Below the pieces are notes generated by a model. The model saw nothing but the letters and a program-made list of their open reading frames with translations. It was not told where the DNA came from and ran no database searches. This document shows, piece by piece, positions 17,267-26,301 of a stretch of DNA of 64,000 bases. Origin of the DNA: Phycisphaeraceae bacterium (GTDB lineage Bacteria > Planctomycetota > Phycisphaerae > Phycisphaerales > UBA1924). The position numbers and the translations under genes were made by a program. The stretch covers positions 3,072,928-3,136,927 of the forward strand of contig JAHBXH010000001.1 in NCBI GenBank assembly GCA_019636555.1. Reading direction: 5' to 3'. Numbering within the stretch: the stretch's first letter is position 1; each line of letters starts with the position of its first letter.

Positions 17267-18610
17267 TCATTCTTCGTCTTCTTACTCGCCCTTTGGACGC
17301 CATTCGCAACCGTCGGTGGGTTGCTGCTTTGGAAATACGCGCGCGGCCGGGCCGTTCCCGGGACTTCGCTCTGCCGCGCCTGCCGCTTCGATCTCAAGGG
17401 CCTCTCCGCTGCGCCCGCCTGTCCCGAGTGCGGCAAATCGCTCACCACCCCCAACGCGATCGTTCCCCTCCGCGTTCGCTCAAAGAGCCGTCTCTGGCTC
17501 GGGCTGCTCCTTGCCGGCATTCCATTCTGCGCCTCTATCGCCGTGGTCGCGCTCTCGATTTCCAAAGCCAACTTCACCTCGGTCAAGCCTTTCTGGCTCC
17601 TCAAAACCGAAGCCCTTCACGGCGCGCCCGCGCAATCCGCCGAAGCCCTCACCGAAATCAACCGGCGCATCCGTGCCGACTCCATCGCCATAGTCACCTG
17701 GGCCCCGCTCGTCGCCGACGCGATCCAGCGCCGCCGCACGCCATCGGCGCGATGGAACCGGGGTTGGAGCGAATTCATCGAACTCGCACGCGCCCGCGGC
17801 AGAGTCACCGACGCCGAATGGACCGACTACGTGCGTTACAGCATTCAAGCCTTCGATCTCCACCGCAAGAAGATGCGGACCGGCGCAGAAGCTGTCTTCG
17901 GTGTGACCGTTACCGGCGCGCAGCTCGGCACGTCGCCCCCAGCATCAGCCCAGACAAAGATCCAGTACGGCCTTTCACGCGCCAGCCTCGATGGTCACGA
18001 GATCTACCGCCGCACGCACGCTCTCCCGACTTCCGCGACCATCTCCGCCAATGGATCCTCCGGAACCGCGGTTCATGTCGCCATCGACACCCCGCCGACA
18101 AAATCAAAGCTTCTGCTCACATACTCATTCGAAGCGATTGATCCGGTCACCGACAAATCGCTCGGCAATTGGACGCAGGACTTCACCGACGACGTGGAAG
18201 TTGTGCCGGCAGAAACAGCGATCGTCGAATCGCGGGAAGATGCCGCGCTCGTTCCGGCGATCCGCCGCGCGCTGCGGGTCGATTCGCTGTCGGAAGGTTC
18301 GCAAAGCTACTACTCGCTGATGCTTAACGCCACCAACATGCCCGCCAATGTCGGGTTCGATGTGTTCGTGCGGGCACGGACGGGATCGAGCGCGGGCAAA
18401 CTATTCTCGCTCGGGCAGATCTCCTACTTGCAGGGCAACAGCGGCGGCTATGGCATCGGAGCCCAAATCACCGAGCCAATGGGCGACGCCGTCGATGTCA
18501 TTCTCCGCCCGTCCGTCTCCGCCGGTGAAAAGAACACCTTCATCGACTGGATCTGGACCGGCCCCGACATCACGTTCGAGGATCTTAAAGTCAAACGACC
18601 CGCTCGCTGA
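17264..18610 (+). CDS. Zinc-ribbon membrane protein of unknown function
   Basis: The 448-residue product begins with a hydrophobic helix (FFVFLLALWTPFATVGGLLL). A zinc ribbon CRACRFDLKG...CPECGKSL follows near residues 39-62, then a second helix near 80-105, then a long soluble region with no recognised motif. The ribbon plus two-helix layout matches the proteins at 9502 and 29456. The ATG at 17264 is preferred to an upstream frame start at 17213 because it begins directly with the first helix. The start lies inside a perfect inverted repeat, which suggests controlled expression. Confidence 0.65.
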   Translation: MSFFVFLLALWTPFATVGGLLLWKYARGRAVPGTSLCRACRFDLKGLSAAPACPECGKSLTTPNAIVPLRVRSKSRLWLGLLLAGIPFCASIAVVALSISKANFTSVKPFWLLKTEALHGAPAQSAEALTEINRRIRADSIAIVTWAPLVADAIQRRRTPSARWNRGWSEFIELARARGRVTDAEWTDYVRYSIQAFDLHRKKMRTGAEAVFGVTVTGAQLGTSPPASAQTKIQYGLSRASLDGHEIYRRTHALPTSATISANGSSGTAVHVAIDTPPTKSKLLLTYSFEAIDPVTDKSLGNWTQDFTDDVEVVPAETAIVESREDAALVPAIRRALRVDSLSEGSQSYYSLMLNATNMPANVGFDVFVRARTGSSAGKLFSLGQISYLQGNSGGYGIGAQITEPMGDAVDVILRPSVSAGEKNTFIDWIWTGPDITFEDLKVKRPAR

Positions 18611-18684
18611 TGCCGCCGCATCCCGCGGCCGCTCGCGTACCGGTCGCCCAATTCCTGAAGACACCTCCTGGGAAGTGTCTGCTT

Positions 18685-19569
18685 CTAACCCTTGCGCCAG
18701 TACCGCCCCGTCCAGTCGATCGTGACCATCGGCTCGGTAATCCCGTGCTTCGCGCGAAACTCGTCCACCGCCTTCTGACACGGGGGCCACGCCCCGTAGT
18801 CGTCGATCACCACGTAGCCGCCCGGCGAAACCTTTTCGTACAGCGCGTTCAGGATGTCCATCGTCGATTCGTACAGATCGCCGTCGGCCCGAAGCAGCGC
18901 GATCGACCCGATCGGCGCCGTCGGCAGCGTGTCCTTGAACCACCCCTTCAGAAATCGCACGCGCTCGTCCAGCCACCCGTACTTGCGAAAGTTCTCCTGA
19001 ACTTCCTGCACCGACACCGCCAGATCCGAGACGCCGCTCAAGTCGTACCCGGCATCGGCCGCGATGTTCTCGCTGGGCTTCGGCAAGCCCTCGAACGAAT
19101 CCGCAACCCATACGGTGCGCGATTCGTCGCCGTAAGCCCAGAGCGCCGCCCGCATGAAAATCGCCGCGCCCCCGCGCCACACTCCGGCTTCGATCACGTC
19201 GCCGGGAATCTTCTCCCGCACGATCGTCCGGATCGCCTCGTGCAGGTTGTTCATCCTGTAAAGCCCGATCATCGACTCCGCATCGGGCGAACACTTGCGC
19301 CCCTCAGTCGGATCCTCGCGCCGCACTCTTCGGCGCCGGACAATCTCGTAGCGCGGCCCGAGCGCACGCGCGAGCACCCGATAAATCTTCGTGCGGATCG
19401 ACGGTACCCGCTGGAACGTGAGCGGCTCGTACTTCGCCTCAAAGCCGATCCGCATCAGCGTCCGCTTCAACAGCTCCAGATAGCGCTCTTCCGCGGATGC
19501 TCCGCCGCCCTGTGCGCCCGCGACTTCCAAGGTTGCGGGCGCCTGTTCAAGCGAAGCACTCTGCATCAT
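18685..19569 (-). CDS. TylF/MycF-type O-methyltransferase
   Basis: The 294-residue product belongs to the macrocin O-methyltransferase family, Mg2+- and SAM-dependent enzymes that methylate sugar hydroxyls. The SAM loop DVIEAGVWRGGAAIFM lies near residues 125-140. WVADSFEGLPKP follows near 162, the metal-site segment LLRADGDLYESTMD near 223-236, and VVIDDYGAWPPC near 253-264, with the DD pair that binds metal. About 90 N-terminal residues are less conserved. Outside antibiotic clusters these enzymes usually modify surface glycans or glycolipids. No partner genes adjoin it: the operon upstream is a molybdenum hydroxylase and it may only share its transcript. Confidence 0.85.
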   Translation of the reverse strand: MMQSASLEQAPATLEVAGAQGGGASAEERYLELLKRTLMRIGFEAKYEPLTFQRVPSIRTKIYRVLARALGPRYEIVRRRRVRREDPTEGRKCSPDAESMIGLYRMNNLHEAIRTIVREKIPGDVIEAGVWRGGAAIFMRAALWAYGDESRTVWVADSFEGLPKPSENIAADAGYDLSGVSDLAVSVQEVQENFRKYGWLDERVRFLKGWFKDTLPTAPIGSIALLRADGDLYESTMDILNALYEKVSPGGYVVIDDYGAWPPCQKAVDEFRAKHGITEPMVTIDWTGRYWRKG

Positions 19570-19587
19570 TCCCCCGACTGCGTATGC

Positions 19588-19869
19588 CTACGACATCCGC
19601 GAACCACTTTGCCCCTCCGGAGACATCGGCTCGGGTGACGACCCCGAAGCCGGCGCCCGGTAGCACGCGCGCCCCGGACCGCATTGCAGTGTACCGACCG
19701 GCTTGTCGTCAGGGCCCAGCACCTCCTGCGTCAGCACGCACAACAGCACCCGCGTCTCCGACGAGCCGTCGATCATCCCCGGCGTCGATTGCCTCGGGTC
19801 GCAGTACATCATCTTGTGCCGCATGTTCAGGCAGCACGGCTTCATGTACAGCGGCGCATCGAAGTTCAT
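19588..19869 (-). CDS. Small Cys-rich protein, fourth gene of the hydroxylase operon
   Basis: The 93-residue product has six Cys in its first 70 residues (pattern CC at 12-13, then 23, 44, 63 and 69), with MYCDPRQSTPGM near the middle and a Ser/Pro/Gly-rich tail. It has no signal peptide. Its ATG at 19869 overlaps the stop codon of the FAD subunit by four bases, so it is translationally coupled to the hydroxylase. The Cys could bind a metal or Fe-S cluster, making it a candidate maturation factor or extra subunit; that is inference. The much longer frame upstream is a shadow of the FAD-subunit gene. Confidence 0.65.
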   Translation of the reverse strand: MNFDAPLYMKPCCLNMRHKMMYCDPRQSTPGMIDGSSETRVLLCVLTQEVLGPDDKPVGTLQCGPGRACYRAPASGSSPEPMSPEGQSGSRMS

Positions 19870-20861
19870 GATTGCACCTCCAACTTCTTCCCCGCCGCAA
19901 TCAGCACGGCCCGCTTTACCGCGACCGGCAGCAGCTTCACCTTGTACGCGTTGTCGCTCATCGGCTTCGCGCCCGCACCCGCGCTCGCGCACGCCTTGCT
20001 CAGCGCTTCCTCGTTTCCGACATCCACACCCCGCAGCGCGTTCGCCACGTTCCGAAGTTCCCACGGAATCGGCGCCACCGCCCCCGCGCACACCGTCGCG
20101 CTCCGGATCACGTTGCCGTCCATCTCGAGCGCCACCGCCGCGGCGACCACCGGCCAGTCGAACGACTGCTTCTCCTTGATCGCGTAAAACCCGCTTGATT
20201 TTCTCGGCTTGCACGTGATGTGCGTCACCACCGCGCCCGGCGGCAGGTTGCTCTCCGTCCGCACCCCCTTGTCCGGCGTGTGATAGAGATAGCGGATCGG
20301 GATCGATGGCTGCTCGCCCCCCACAAAGTGCACCGTCGCGTCGCACACCCAAAGCGCGGGCGCCAGGTTCGACGGATGCACGATGTGGCACGGTCCATCG
20401 CCGAAGATCGCGTGATACCGGTTCTCGCCCTCGACCGCGAAGCACGTCGCCCCGCCCTTCTTCAGGCAGTTGAACTGCTCGTTTCGGTAGTACCAGCAGC
20501 GCGGCCGCTGCAAAAGGTTCCCCGCCGCCGTCGCAACGTTCCGCACCGCCGGCGACGCCGCGCCCTCAACAGAAAGCCCAAGCACCGGCGCCGACGAACG
20601 CAGCCCATCCGATCCCGCGATCTGCGCCAGCGTCGCCGTCGCCTCGATCCGGATCTCTTCGCCCGACACATCGATCGGTTGCTCGCCGCCTCGCAGCGTC
20701 CGCACATTCACCAGCACATCCGGCTCGATCAAACCTTCCTTCAGATGATCGATCAGATCGATCCCGCCCGCCTTGATCACCGCAAGGCTGTACTTCTTGT
20801 CATTCACCACCTTCGACGCATCCTCGAACGACTTCGGCGAAGCCACGGCAAACGTGTTCAT
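19866..20861 (-). CDS. FAD-binding subunit of a PaoB-like molybdenum hydroxylase
   Basis: The 331-residue product is a CO-dehydrogenase/xanthine-dehydrogenase FAD subunit. In such enzymes it passes electrons from the Fe-S clusters through FAD to the acceptor. The FAD-binding fold includes AIKAGGIDLIDHLKEG-like N-terminal and VRNVATAAGNLLQRPRC segments. Cys122, Cys132 and Cys140 in the segment RCWYYRNEQFNCLKKGGATC fit the extra [4Fe-4S] loop known from E. coli PaoB (YagS). The ATG at 20861 overlaps the stop of the molybdopterin subunit by four bases. Confidence 0.88.
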   Translation of the reverse strand: MNTFAVASPKSFEDASKVVNDKKYSLAVIKAGGIDLIDHLKEGLIEPDVLVNVRTLRGGEQPIDVSGEEIRIEATATLAQIAGSDGLRSSAPVLGLSVEGAASPAVRNVATAAGNLLQRPRCWYYRNEQFNCLKKGGATCFAVEGENRYHAIFGDGPCHIVHPSNLAPALWVCDATVHFVGGEQPSIPIRYLYHTPDKGVRTESNLPPGAVVTHITCKPRKSSGFYAIKEKQSFDWPVVAAAVALEMDGNVIRSATVCAGAVAPIPWELRNVANALRGVDVGNEEALSKACASAGAGAKPMSDNAYKVKLLPVAVKRAVLIAAGKKLEVQS

Positions 20862-22969
20862 GACTTCGCTCCTTCCAGCGCCGCCAGCACCTTATCCGGA
20901 GTCAGCGGCAAGTGCCGCACCGGCGCGCCGATCGCATTGAACACCGCGCACGCCAGCGCTCCCGATGTCGGTATCGTCGGCGGCTCACCCAGCGCCTTCA
21001 CGCCCGTCTGCCCGTCCGGCCCGCCTCCCCGCCACAAAACCGGCTCAATGTGCGGCATCTCGCACGGGCCGAGAATCTTGTACCACTCAAAGTTCGGGTT
21101 CACCATCGCGCCGACATTGCGATCCAGAATCTTGTTCTCGAACATCCCGTACGACAAACCCTGGATCACGCCCCCGATGATCTGGCTCTCCGCCGTCTTG
21201 CGGCAGATCACCCGCCCGCACGACTGAATCGCGATCACGTGCTTCGGATAAACAATCCCCGTCTCGCAGTCCACCACCACTTTCACAAACTGCACGCCCT
21301 GCGAATCACCCTTGCCCCGATCGCCGCCGCTCGCCGATGCCATCACGCCGTCCGCCGGCAATTTCGCGCAAGCGTCCTTCCAGCTCGCAAACTTCTCGCC
21401 CCGCCGCAGCACCGCGCCATCCTTCATCGAGAAGTCCGCGGCATTGTCGCCGCTCTGCTTCGCCAGCACCTCGAACAACTTATCCCGCGCCTGCGCCGCG
21501 GCATTCATCATCGTCGGCGCCGTCGTCGGCGACGTCACCGATCCGCCCGAGCCCGGCCCCGGCGGCAGTGTCGAGCGCCCGATCTTCACCGTCACGAGAC
21601 TCAGCGGAATCCCGATCGTGTCCGCCGCGCAGATACCCATCGTCGTCCGCTGACCAGTCCCGATGTCCTGCGTTCCGGTGCGGCACTCGACCGATCCGTC
21701 CGGGTGAATCACTACTTCCGCATTCCCCCCCGGTGATGCACTCCCCCATCCGGCGAGCCCCATCCCAAACCCCGTGCGCATCACCGATTTCTGCGAGCCG
21801 TTCGCCTTGCGCTCGCTCCATCCGATCAGCTTCGCGCCGGTGTCGATCATCTCGCGATAGACATCATCCGACGCGAGCGCCCGCTTGAGCGCGAGCGGGT
21901 CCATGCCGATCGCCGCGGCCGCTTCGTCGAGCATCAGTTCTTCCGCGAACGCGCCCTGCGGGCGACCCGGCGCGCGAAACGCCCGCGGCCCGCCGGCATT
22001 GAACGAGACATCCTCGTGCTTCTTGTCGATATTCGGCAGCGTGTACCGGCCCGAAGGCACATTGCACCCGCCGCCGCCGTTCGCAACACCCACGCCTCCC
22101 CACGTGCGCACCTCTCCGCCGACAAACGAGCCATCCTTCTTCAGCCCGATGCGCACGCTCGTCACGCTCGACGGCCGATTACCCGTATCCAGGTGCTCTT
22201 CCGCGCGATTGCACATCACATAGGCCGGGCGGTTGTACTTCTGCGAGAGCCTCGCCGCGAGCATCAGTTCCTTGCCCGGCCCTCCCAGCTTCGATCCGAA
22301 TCCGCCGCCGATGTACTCGCACACAACTTCGAAGTCCGACGACTTGAGATTAAGCGCATCGCCGAACCCGTCGCGCACCGAGAAAGTTCCCTGCGTCGAT
22401 GCGTACACCGTCGCCTTGTCGCCCCGATGATCGACCACGCCGCCGTGCGTCTCGAGCGAAGAGTGCGTCTGCACCGGCGTCGAATACACCGCGGCGACCG
22501 TCACGTCGGCGCCGCCCACATCGCCCCGCGGCATCTCCACTTTCACCGAATCGGCGATCGTCGTCTTCACCGCCTGCTTCTTCCAGCTCAGCTTCAGAGC
22601 CTGCAGCGCGCGGTTCACCGCCATCGGCGATTCACCAACCACATGCCCGACGGGCTGGCCGTTGTACTGACACTCTTTCGGCGTGATCTCGATATCGATC
22701 ACGCCGGGAACTCTGCGCGCCTCCGAATCATCCACGCTCTGCAGATTTGCCGCGCCGAAAGGGCAACGGATAAATCGCGCGAAGACCGAATTCGGCAGGA
22801 GCATGTCGCTCGAGTACTTCGCGCTTCCCGTGATCTTGGCGATCCCGTCCAATCGGGACGTGTTGTCGTTCATCGACTGGCCCATGTTCATGGGCCGGTT
22901 CGATGTGGGCATGTCGGTCGGGATGACCGTGGGTCCATTCGCGAGCGCCGGCGCCATATCTGCTCTCAT
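20858..22969 (-). CDS. Molybdopterin-binding subunit of a PaoC-like hydroxylase
   Basis: The 703-residue product is the large catalytic subunit of a xanthine-oxidase-family enzyme, which oxidises aldehydes or heterocycles at a molybdenum centre. It has the family motifs EYIGGGFGSKLGGPGKE, PRAFRAPGRPQGAF, TGTQDIGTGQRT and the catalytic glutamate in GVKALGEPP (near residue 662). Length and order match aldehyde oxidoreductases of the PaoC type. It has no own signal peptide and, as in related enzymes, would be exported with the Tat-targeted Fe-S subunit. The start at 22969 adds an unusual Pro/Met-rich leader; an internal ATG about 30 codons later is an alternative. The substrate is unknown. Confidence 0.9.
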   Translation of the reverse strand: MRADMAPALANGPTVIPTDMPTSNRPMNMGQSMNDNTSRLDGIAKITGSAKYSSDMLLPNSVFARFIRCPFGAANLQSVDDSEARRVPGVIDIEITPKECQYNGQPVGHVVGESPMAVNRALQALKLSWKKQAVKTTIADSVKVEMPRGDVGGADVTVAAVYSTPVQTHSSLETHGGVVDHRGDKATVYASTQGTFSVRDGFGDALNLKSSDFEVVCEYIGGGFGSKLGGPGKELMLAARLSQKYNRPAYVMCNRAEEHLDTGNRPSSVTSVRIGLKKDGSFVGGEVRTWGGVGVANGGGGCNVPSGRYTLPNIDKKHEDVSFNAGGPRAFRAPGRPQGAFAEELMLDEAAAAIGMDPLALKRALASDDVYREMIDTGAKLIGWSERKANGSQKSVMRTGFGMGLAGWGSASPGGNAEVVIHPDGSVECRTGTQDIGTGQRTTMGICAADTIGIPLSLVTVKIGRSTLPPGPGSGGSVTSPTTAPTMMNAAAQARDKLFEVLAKQSGDNAADFSMKDGAVLRRGEKFASWKDACAKLPADGVMASASGGDRGKGDSQGVQFVKVVVDCETGIVYPKHVIAIQSCGRVICRKTAESQIIGGVIQGLSYGMFENKILDRNVGAMVNPNFEWYKILGPCEMPHIEPVLWRGGGPDGQTGVKALGEPPTIPTSGALACAVFNAIGAPVRHLPLTPDKVLAALEGAKS

Positions 22970-22972
22970 CGC

Positions 22973-23611
22973 TCAGACTCCTTTCTGATCCATGATCGGA
23001 GCCTGCCCGGAGGCTTCGAGCGCCGCGTTGAAAATGTTCGTGTATGTCCCGCACCGGCAGATGTTGCCGCCCAGCGCCTTCTTGATCTGGTCGAGTGTCG
23101 GCTTCGGCACATCGTTCAGGAGCACGCGCGTCGCGACGATGAACCCCGGCGTGCAGTATCCGCACTGCAGCGCATCATGCCGCAGGAACGATTCCTGCAC
23201 CGCGTCGAGCTTCCCGCCCTGCGAGATCCCTTCCACCGTCGTGATCGTCGCGCCCTGCACATCAAACGCGAGCGTCATACACGCATTCACCAGCTTGCCG
23301 TTCACAATCACCGAGCACCCGCCGCATGAGCCGCGATCGCAGATGATCTTCGTGCCCGTCAGCCCGAGGTTCAACCGCAAAACCTCAGCGAGCGTGACCG
23401 AAGGTTCGACGCGCACTTCCGCGGACTTCCCGTTCACCGTGAACGCGACGGCGATCGGGCCCGGACCCTCAAGAGCATCGGCTTGCTCCTTCTCTCTCGC
23501 CGCGGCATGCGCCTCGGCGATCCCCGAAAGCGTGGACACCGTCGCGGAAACACCGACCGTCTTGATGAACGACCTGCGGGAAAAACCGGGTGGTCTCGTT
23601 TCTTCGGGCAT
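22973..23611 (-). CDS. Tat-exported [2Fe-2S] subunit of a PaoA-like hydroxylase
   Basis: The 212-residue product carries a twin-arginine signal (SRRSFIKTVG, residues 11-20) followed by a moderately hydrophobic segment, so the complex is probably periplasmic. The plant-type ferredoxin cluster uses Cys91, Cys96, Cys99 and Cys111. The second [2Fe-2S] domain uses Cys150, Cys153, Cys185 and Cys187 (QCGYCTPG and GNICRCGTY). It is the first gene of the operon, three bases before the molybdopterin subunit. The order FeS, Mo, FAD differs from E. coli paoABC, where FAD comes second. Confidence 0.92.
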   Translation of the reverse strand: MPEETRPPGFSRRSFIKTVGVSATVSTLSGIAEAHAAAREKEQADALEGPGPIAVAFTVNGKSAEVRVEPSVTLAEVLRLNLGLTGTKIICDRGSCGGCSVIVNGKLVNACMTLAFDVQGATITTVEGISQGGKLDAVQESFLRHDALQCGYCTPGFIVATRVLLNDVPKPTLDQIKKALGGNICRCGTYTNIFNAALEASGQAPIMDQKGV

Positions 23612-23775
23612 GGCTGGTCCTTCCGGCGAACGGGCGTAGCACGATCAATCTACCACAGCGGGCAACAAGGAAGGGCGAAACAAGAGTGCCCGTGAACCTC
23701 GACTCATGAAACGGGTCGCGGTTTACACTGGTTGCGGCGGAAACGCGGATTTCTTCTGTTTGGGAGCAAAGTCGG

Positions 23776-24462
23776 ATGGGCGAAAAGCGCGGCGTTCTCT
23801 ATCTCAAGTGGGGCACCAAGGCGGACAAGGTGATCGAGCGGTCGCTCGCGTCGCTGAAGAAGCTTCACCCCGAACTCCCGGTCCACGTCCAGACCCTGCC
23901 CGATACCAGCAACTTCCTCGACAAAGCCGACATGCTCGACCATTCTCCGTTCGAGGAAACCCTTTATCTCGACACCGACACCGTCGTGCTCGACAAGCTC
24001 GATTTCGGTTTCGCCAAAGCCGCGCGGCACGGCTTGGCGTGCGCGATCTGCGAGTGCCCCATCGCGCGCAGGTACAAAGGGATCTCGGGCGACATCATCG
24101 AGTACAACACCGGCGTCTTGTTCTTCACGCGCGCAGCTCGCCCCGTCTTCGATGCCTGGAAGCGTCTCGTGCGCTCCGTCGATTCATCGATCGAATACCG
24201 GCAGGGCAACCAGATCTTCCGCGCGCCGCTGAACGATCAGGCCGGCTTCGCGATGGCGCTCGAGGAAACCGGTCACGTTCCGTTCGTTCTGCCGCACAAC
24301 TGGAACTACCGCCCGCGCTGGCAGAAAAGTTTCTGGGGACCGCTCAAAATCTGGCACGAGTACACCGATCCGCCGCCGATCGTCCACCAGTGGAACGCAG
24401 ACCAAACCGCGCCCGGCGCGAGCGTGATGTACTTCGAACAATCCCCGCCACCGGGGCGCTAG
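23776..24462 (+). CDS. Glycogenin-like nucleotide-sugar glycosyltransferase
   Basis: The 228-residue soluble product looks like a GT-A-fold glycosyltransferase of the GT8 type. It has the metal-binding DxD in LYLDTDTVVLDKLD near residues 73-86, EYNTGVLFFTRA near 113-124, and a conserved Asn/Asp pair in LNDQAGF near 156. The C-terminal third is Trp/Pro-rich (HNWNYRPRWQ). The acceptor and donor are unknown. The gene is divergent from the hydroxylase operon and is followed by a palindromic repeat. Confidence 0.75.
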   Translation: MGEKRGVLYLKWGTKADKVIERSLASLKKLHPELPVHVQTLPDTSNFLDKADMLDHSPFEETLYLDTDTVVLDKLDFGFAKAARHGLACAICECPIARRYKGISGDIIEYNTGVLFFTRAARPVFDAWKRLVRSVDSSIEYRQGNQIFRAPLNDQAGFAMALEETGHVPFVLPHNWNYRPRWQKSFWGPLKIWHEYTDPPPIVHQWNADQTAPGASVMYFEQSPPPGR

Positions 24463-24557
24463 AGCGTTTCCCCGTCCGCTTCTTTTTTCGCTTCCTGTTC
24501 CGTTCCCTTTTCGCTTCCTGTTCCGCTTCCTCTTTCCCCCGCATCATTCTCGCTGGT

Positions 24558-24610
24558 CCTCCCCCGTTGCCAAACGGGGGAGGTGTCATCGCGTAGCGAT
24601 GACGGAGGGG
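24558..24610. repeat. Double-hairpin intergenic element
   Basis: Two perfect hairpins stand side by side. The first is CCTCCCCCGTT / AACGGGGGAGG (24558-24568, 24573-24583). The second is GTCATCGC / GCGATGAC (24585-24592, 24596-24603). A GGAGGGGG tail follows. It lies in the gap between two convergent genes and may end transcription from both sides. I recall similar sequences as dispersed elements in planctomycete genomes. Confidence 0.7.
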
Positions 24611-24731
24611 GTTCTTTCGTTCTCTTCACCGCTTTGAATTGGCATCAACCGGCCATGCACACGAAAACGCAACGGCGGCCCGTCAAGGCCGCCGCGCTGT
24701 TCCACACCACCGATATCTCGAGCGGGTCAAA

Positions 24732-25319
24732 TCACTTGCCCGTTTTCGCGCTCTCCACGATCAGCTTCGAGTCGGTCGGGATCGCGCGCGTCAGGTTGTA
24801 GAAGTTCGGGCTCGTTGCGCGGATCACATCGTGCAACCGCGCGAACTGCTCCTTCGTTCCGTCACCCGCGATGCGCACCACCTGCGAGAGCCCGCGATAT
24901 CCGGCCGGAACCGCGGCATCGATCCCGAGAAACCCGCGAAGATCAATGTCACCGTCGAGTTCCACTTCGAGCTTGCTCAGCGTGATGCCCATGCTCGCGG
25001 CGACCGCGGCATAGCCCACCATCATGCACGCGTTGAGCGACGCCATCAAAAGCTCCTGCGGATTCGGGTACCGATTCGTGCCCCCGATCTCGAGCGGCTC
25101 ATCGGATCGGATCGTGAACTCGCGCGGCACATCCTTCGAACCGATGACGCATCCGTTCACCTGGTGATCCGCGCGGGTGCCGCCCTTCCACGCGCTCCGC
25201 ACGCTCCACGACGTTTTTCCTTCGGCGGGCGACCTGCGGACTGTCTCGATCACGCCGTTGAGCGCATCAACATCGATGCCGTTCACAACATTGCGGGTTT
25301 GGGTTGCGGTCGAATTCAT
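24732..25319 (-). CDS. OsmC-family peroxiredoxin-like protein
   Basis: The 195-residue product belongs to the OsmC/Ohr superfamily, thiol peroxidases that reduce organic hydroperoxides. The core includes ANPQELLMASLNACM-like sequence (YPNPQELLMASLNACMMVGY), which places one conserved Cys, plus LSKLEVELDGDIDLRG. The second reactive Cys typical of Ohr is not obvious, so it is closer to the OsmC-like subgroup. The ATG at 25319 follows a strong AAAGGAGG ribosome site at 7-base spacing; the longer frame to 25412 is rejected. It is divergent from a TetR-type regulator, which is the probable controller. Confidence 0.85.
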   Translation of the reverse strand: MNSTATQTRNVVNGIDVDALNGVIETVRRSPAEGKTSWSVRSAWKGGTRADHQVNGCVIGSKDVPREFTIRSDEPLEIGGTNRYPNPQELLMASLNACMMVGYAAVAASMGITLSKLEVELDGDIDLRGFLGIDAAVPAGYRGLSQVVRIAGDGTKEQFARLHDVIRATSPNFYNLTRAIPTDSKLIVESAKTGK

Positions 25320-25475
25320 GGTGAAACCTCCTTTGTTCAATCGCCGGGTTACTGGCCCGACGAGTGAATGATGCCTTCGGAGGCGCTCTCGAACAGAGCA
25401 CTCGGGGTGCACCCACCGGTTGACTCGTGGTAAACCCCCTGTTTTTCAGCAAAATTCACGCTGCTATGCTCTGAG
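25320..25475. promoter_or_regulatory. Divergent OsmC/TetR promoter region with a palindrome
   Basis: The 156-base gap drives both genes. It holds a 10-bp perfect palindrome GGGTGCACCC (25405-25414) about midway, which could be half of a TetR-type operator. No convincing -35/-10 pair was found for either gene. Confidence 0.35.
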
Positions 25476-26123
25476 ATGAGCACGACGATGATCAACAGGA
25501 ATTCGACAAAGAGCGTGGCGGAACTGCTCGGCCAGCCGCCGCCCCCCACCACCGGACGCGATCGATTGATCGCCGCGGGAATCGAGCTGTTCTATCGCGA
25601 GGGTTTTCAGGCGGTGGGTCTGGATCGCGTGATCGAGCACGCGGGCGTGACGAAGACCACTTTCTACAAGCACTTCGAGGCGAAGGACGATCTCGTGCTC
25701 GCGTGCGTTCGCGCCCGCGACGAGTGGGAAATGCAGGCGTGGGATCGCGCGGCTCGCAAGCTGGGGGGCGATGACCCGCGCTCGCAGCTGGTCGCGTTCT
25801 TCGATGTGCTGGACGTGTGGTTCAACGACCCGGAATTCCATGGCTGCATGTTCATCAACGTCGCTTCGGAATTCTCCGACAAGCGCGATCCGATCCACAA
25901 GGCCGGCGCGGAGCACAAGCGCAAGGTGCGCGATTTCTTCCGCGATCTCGCGGTGAAGGCCGGCGCGACGCACCCGGATGATTTCGCGGATCACTACACG
26001 ATCCTGGTCGACGGCACGCTCGTGCTCCGGCACGTGCACGGGCGCGACGATGCGGCGCAGGTGGCGCGCCCGGTGGTGATGAACCTGATCGACACGTACA
26101 TCCCGAAGACAAACGCGAAGTAG
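25476..26123 (+). CDS. TetR-family transcriptional regulator
   Basis: The 215-residue product has the TetR N-terminal helix-turn-helix: RLIAAGIELFYREGFQAVGL, then DRVIEHAGVTKTTFYKHFEA near residues 49-69. The C-terminal ligand domain contains WFNDPEFHGCMFINVASEF, a pattern seen in TetR regulators of stress and thiol genes. It is divergent from the OsmC gene with a shared 156-base region, so local repression is the likely role. A hydrophilic leader of about 25 residues precedes the DNA-binding domain. Confidence 0.88.
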   Translation: MSTTMINRNSTKSVAELLGQPPPPTTGRDRLIAAGIELFYREGFQAVGLDRVIEHAGVTKTTFYKHFEAKDDLVLACVRARDEWEMQAWDRAARKLGGDDPRSQLVAFFDVLDVWFNDPEFHGCMFINVASEFSDKRDPIHKAGAEHKRKVRDFFRDLAVKAGATHPDDFADHYTILVDGTLVLRHVHGRDDAAQVARPVVMNLIDTYIPKTNAK

Positions 26124-26301
26124 TGGGCAGCGCCGTGTGCAGCGCAGTGCGGAATGTGGTGCTCAAGAGAACCGCAATCGCCGCATCCAATTGGCGAGCA
26201 CTGTTTGGGCAACGCGCAATCAGAGGATTCTTCGGTTGTCAAAGAGAGCGAATTTCCGGCGACGTCTCTCGACGACGCCGGAAGGTTTGGGGGTGGGGAC
26301 A

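Noticed and set aside
19588..20445. The 285-codon frame that extends the small Cys-rich protein upstream
   Set aside because: The extra part is antisense-like sequence within the FAD-subunit gene; the ATG at 19869 with a four-base overlap is the natural start.
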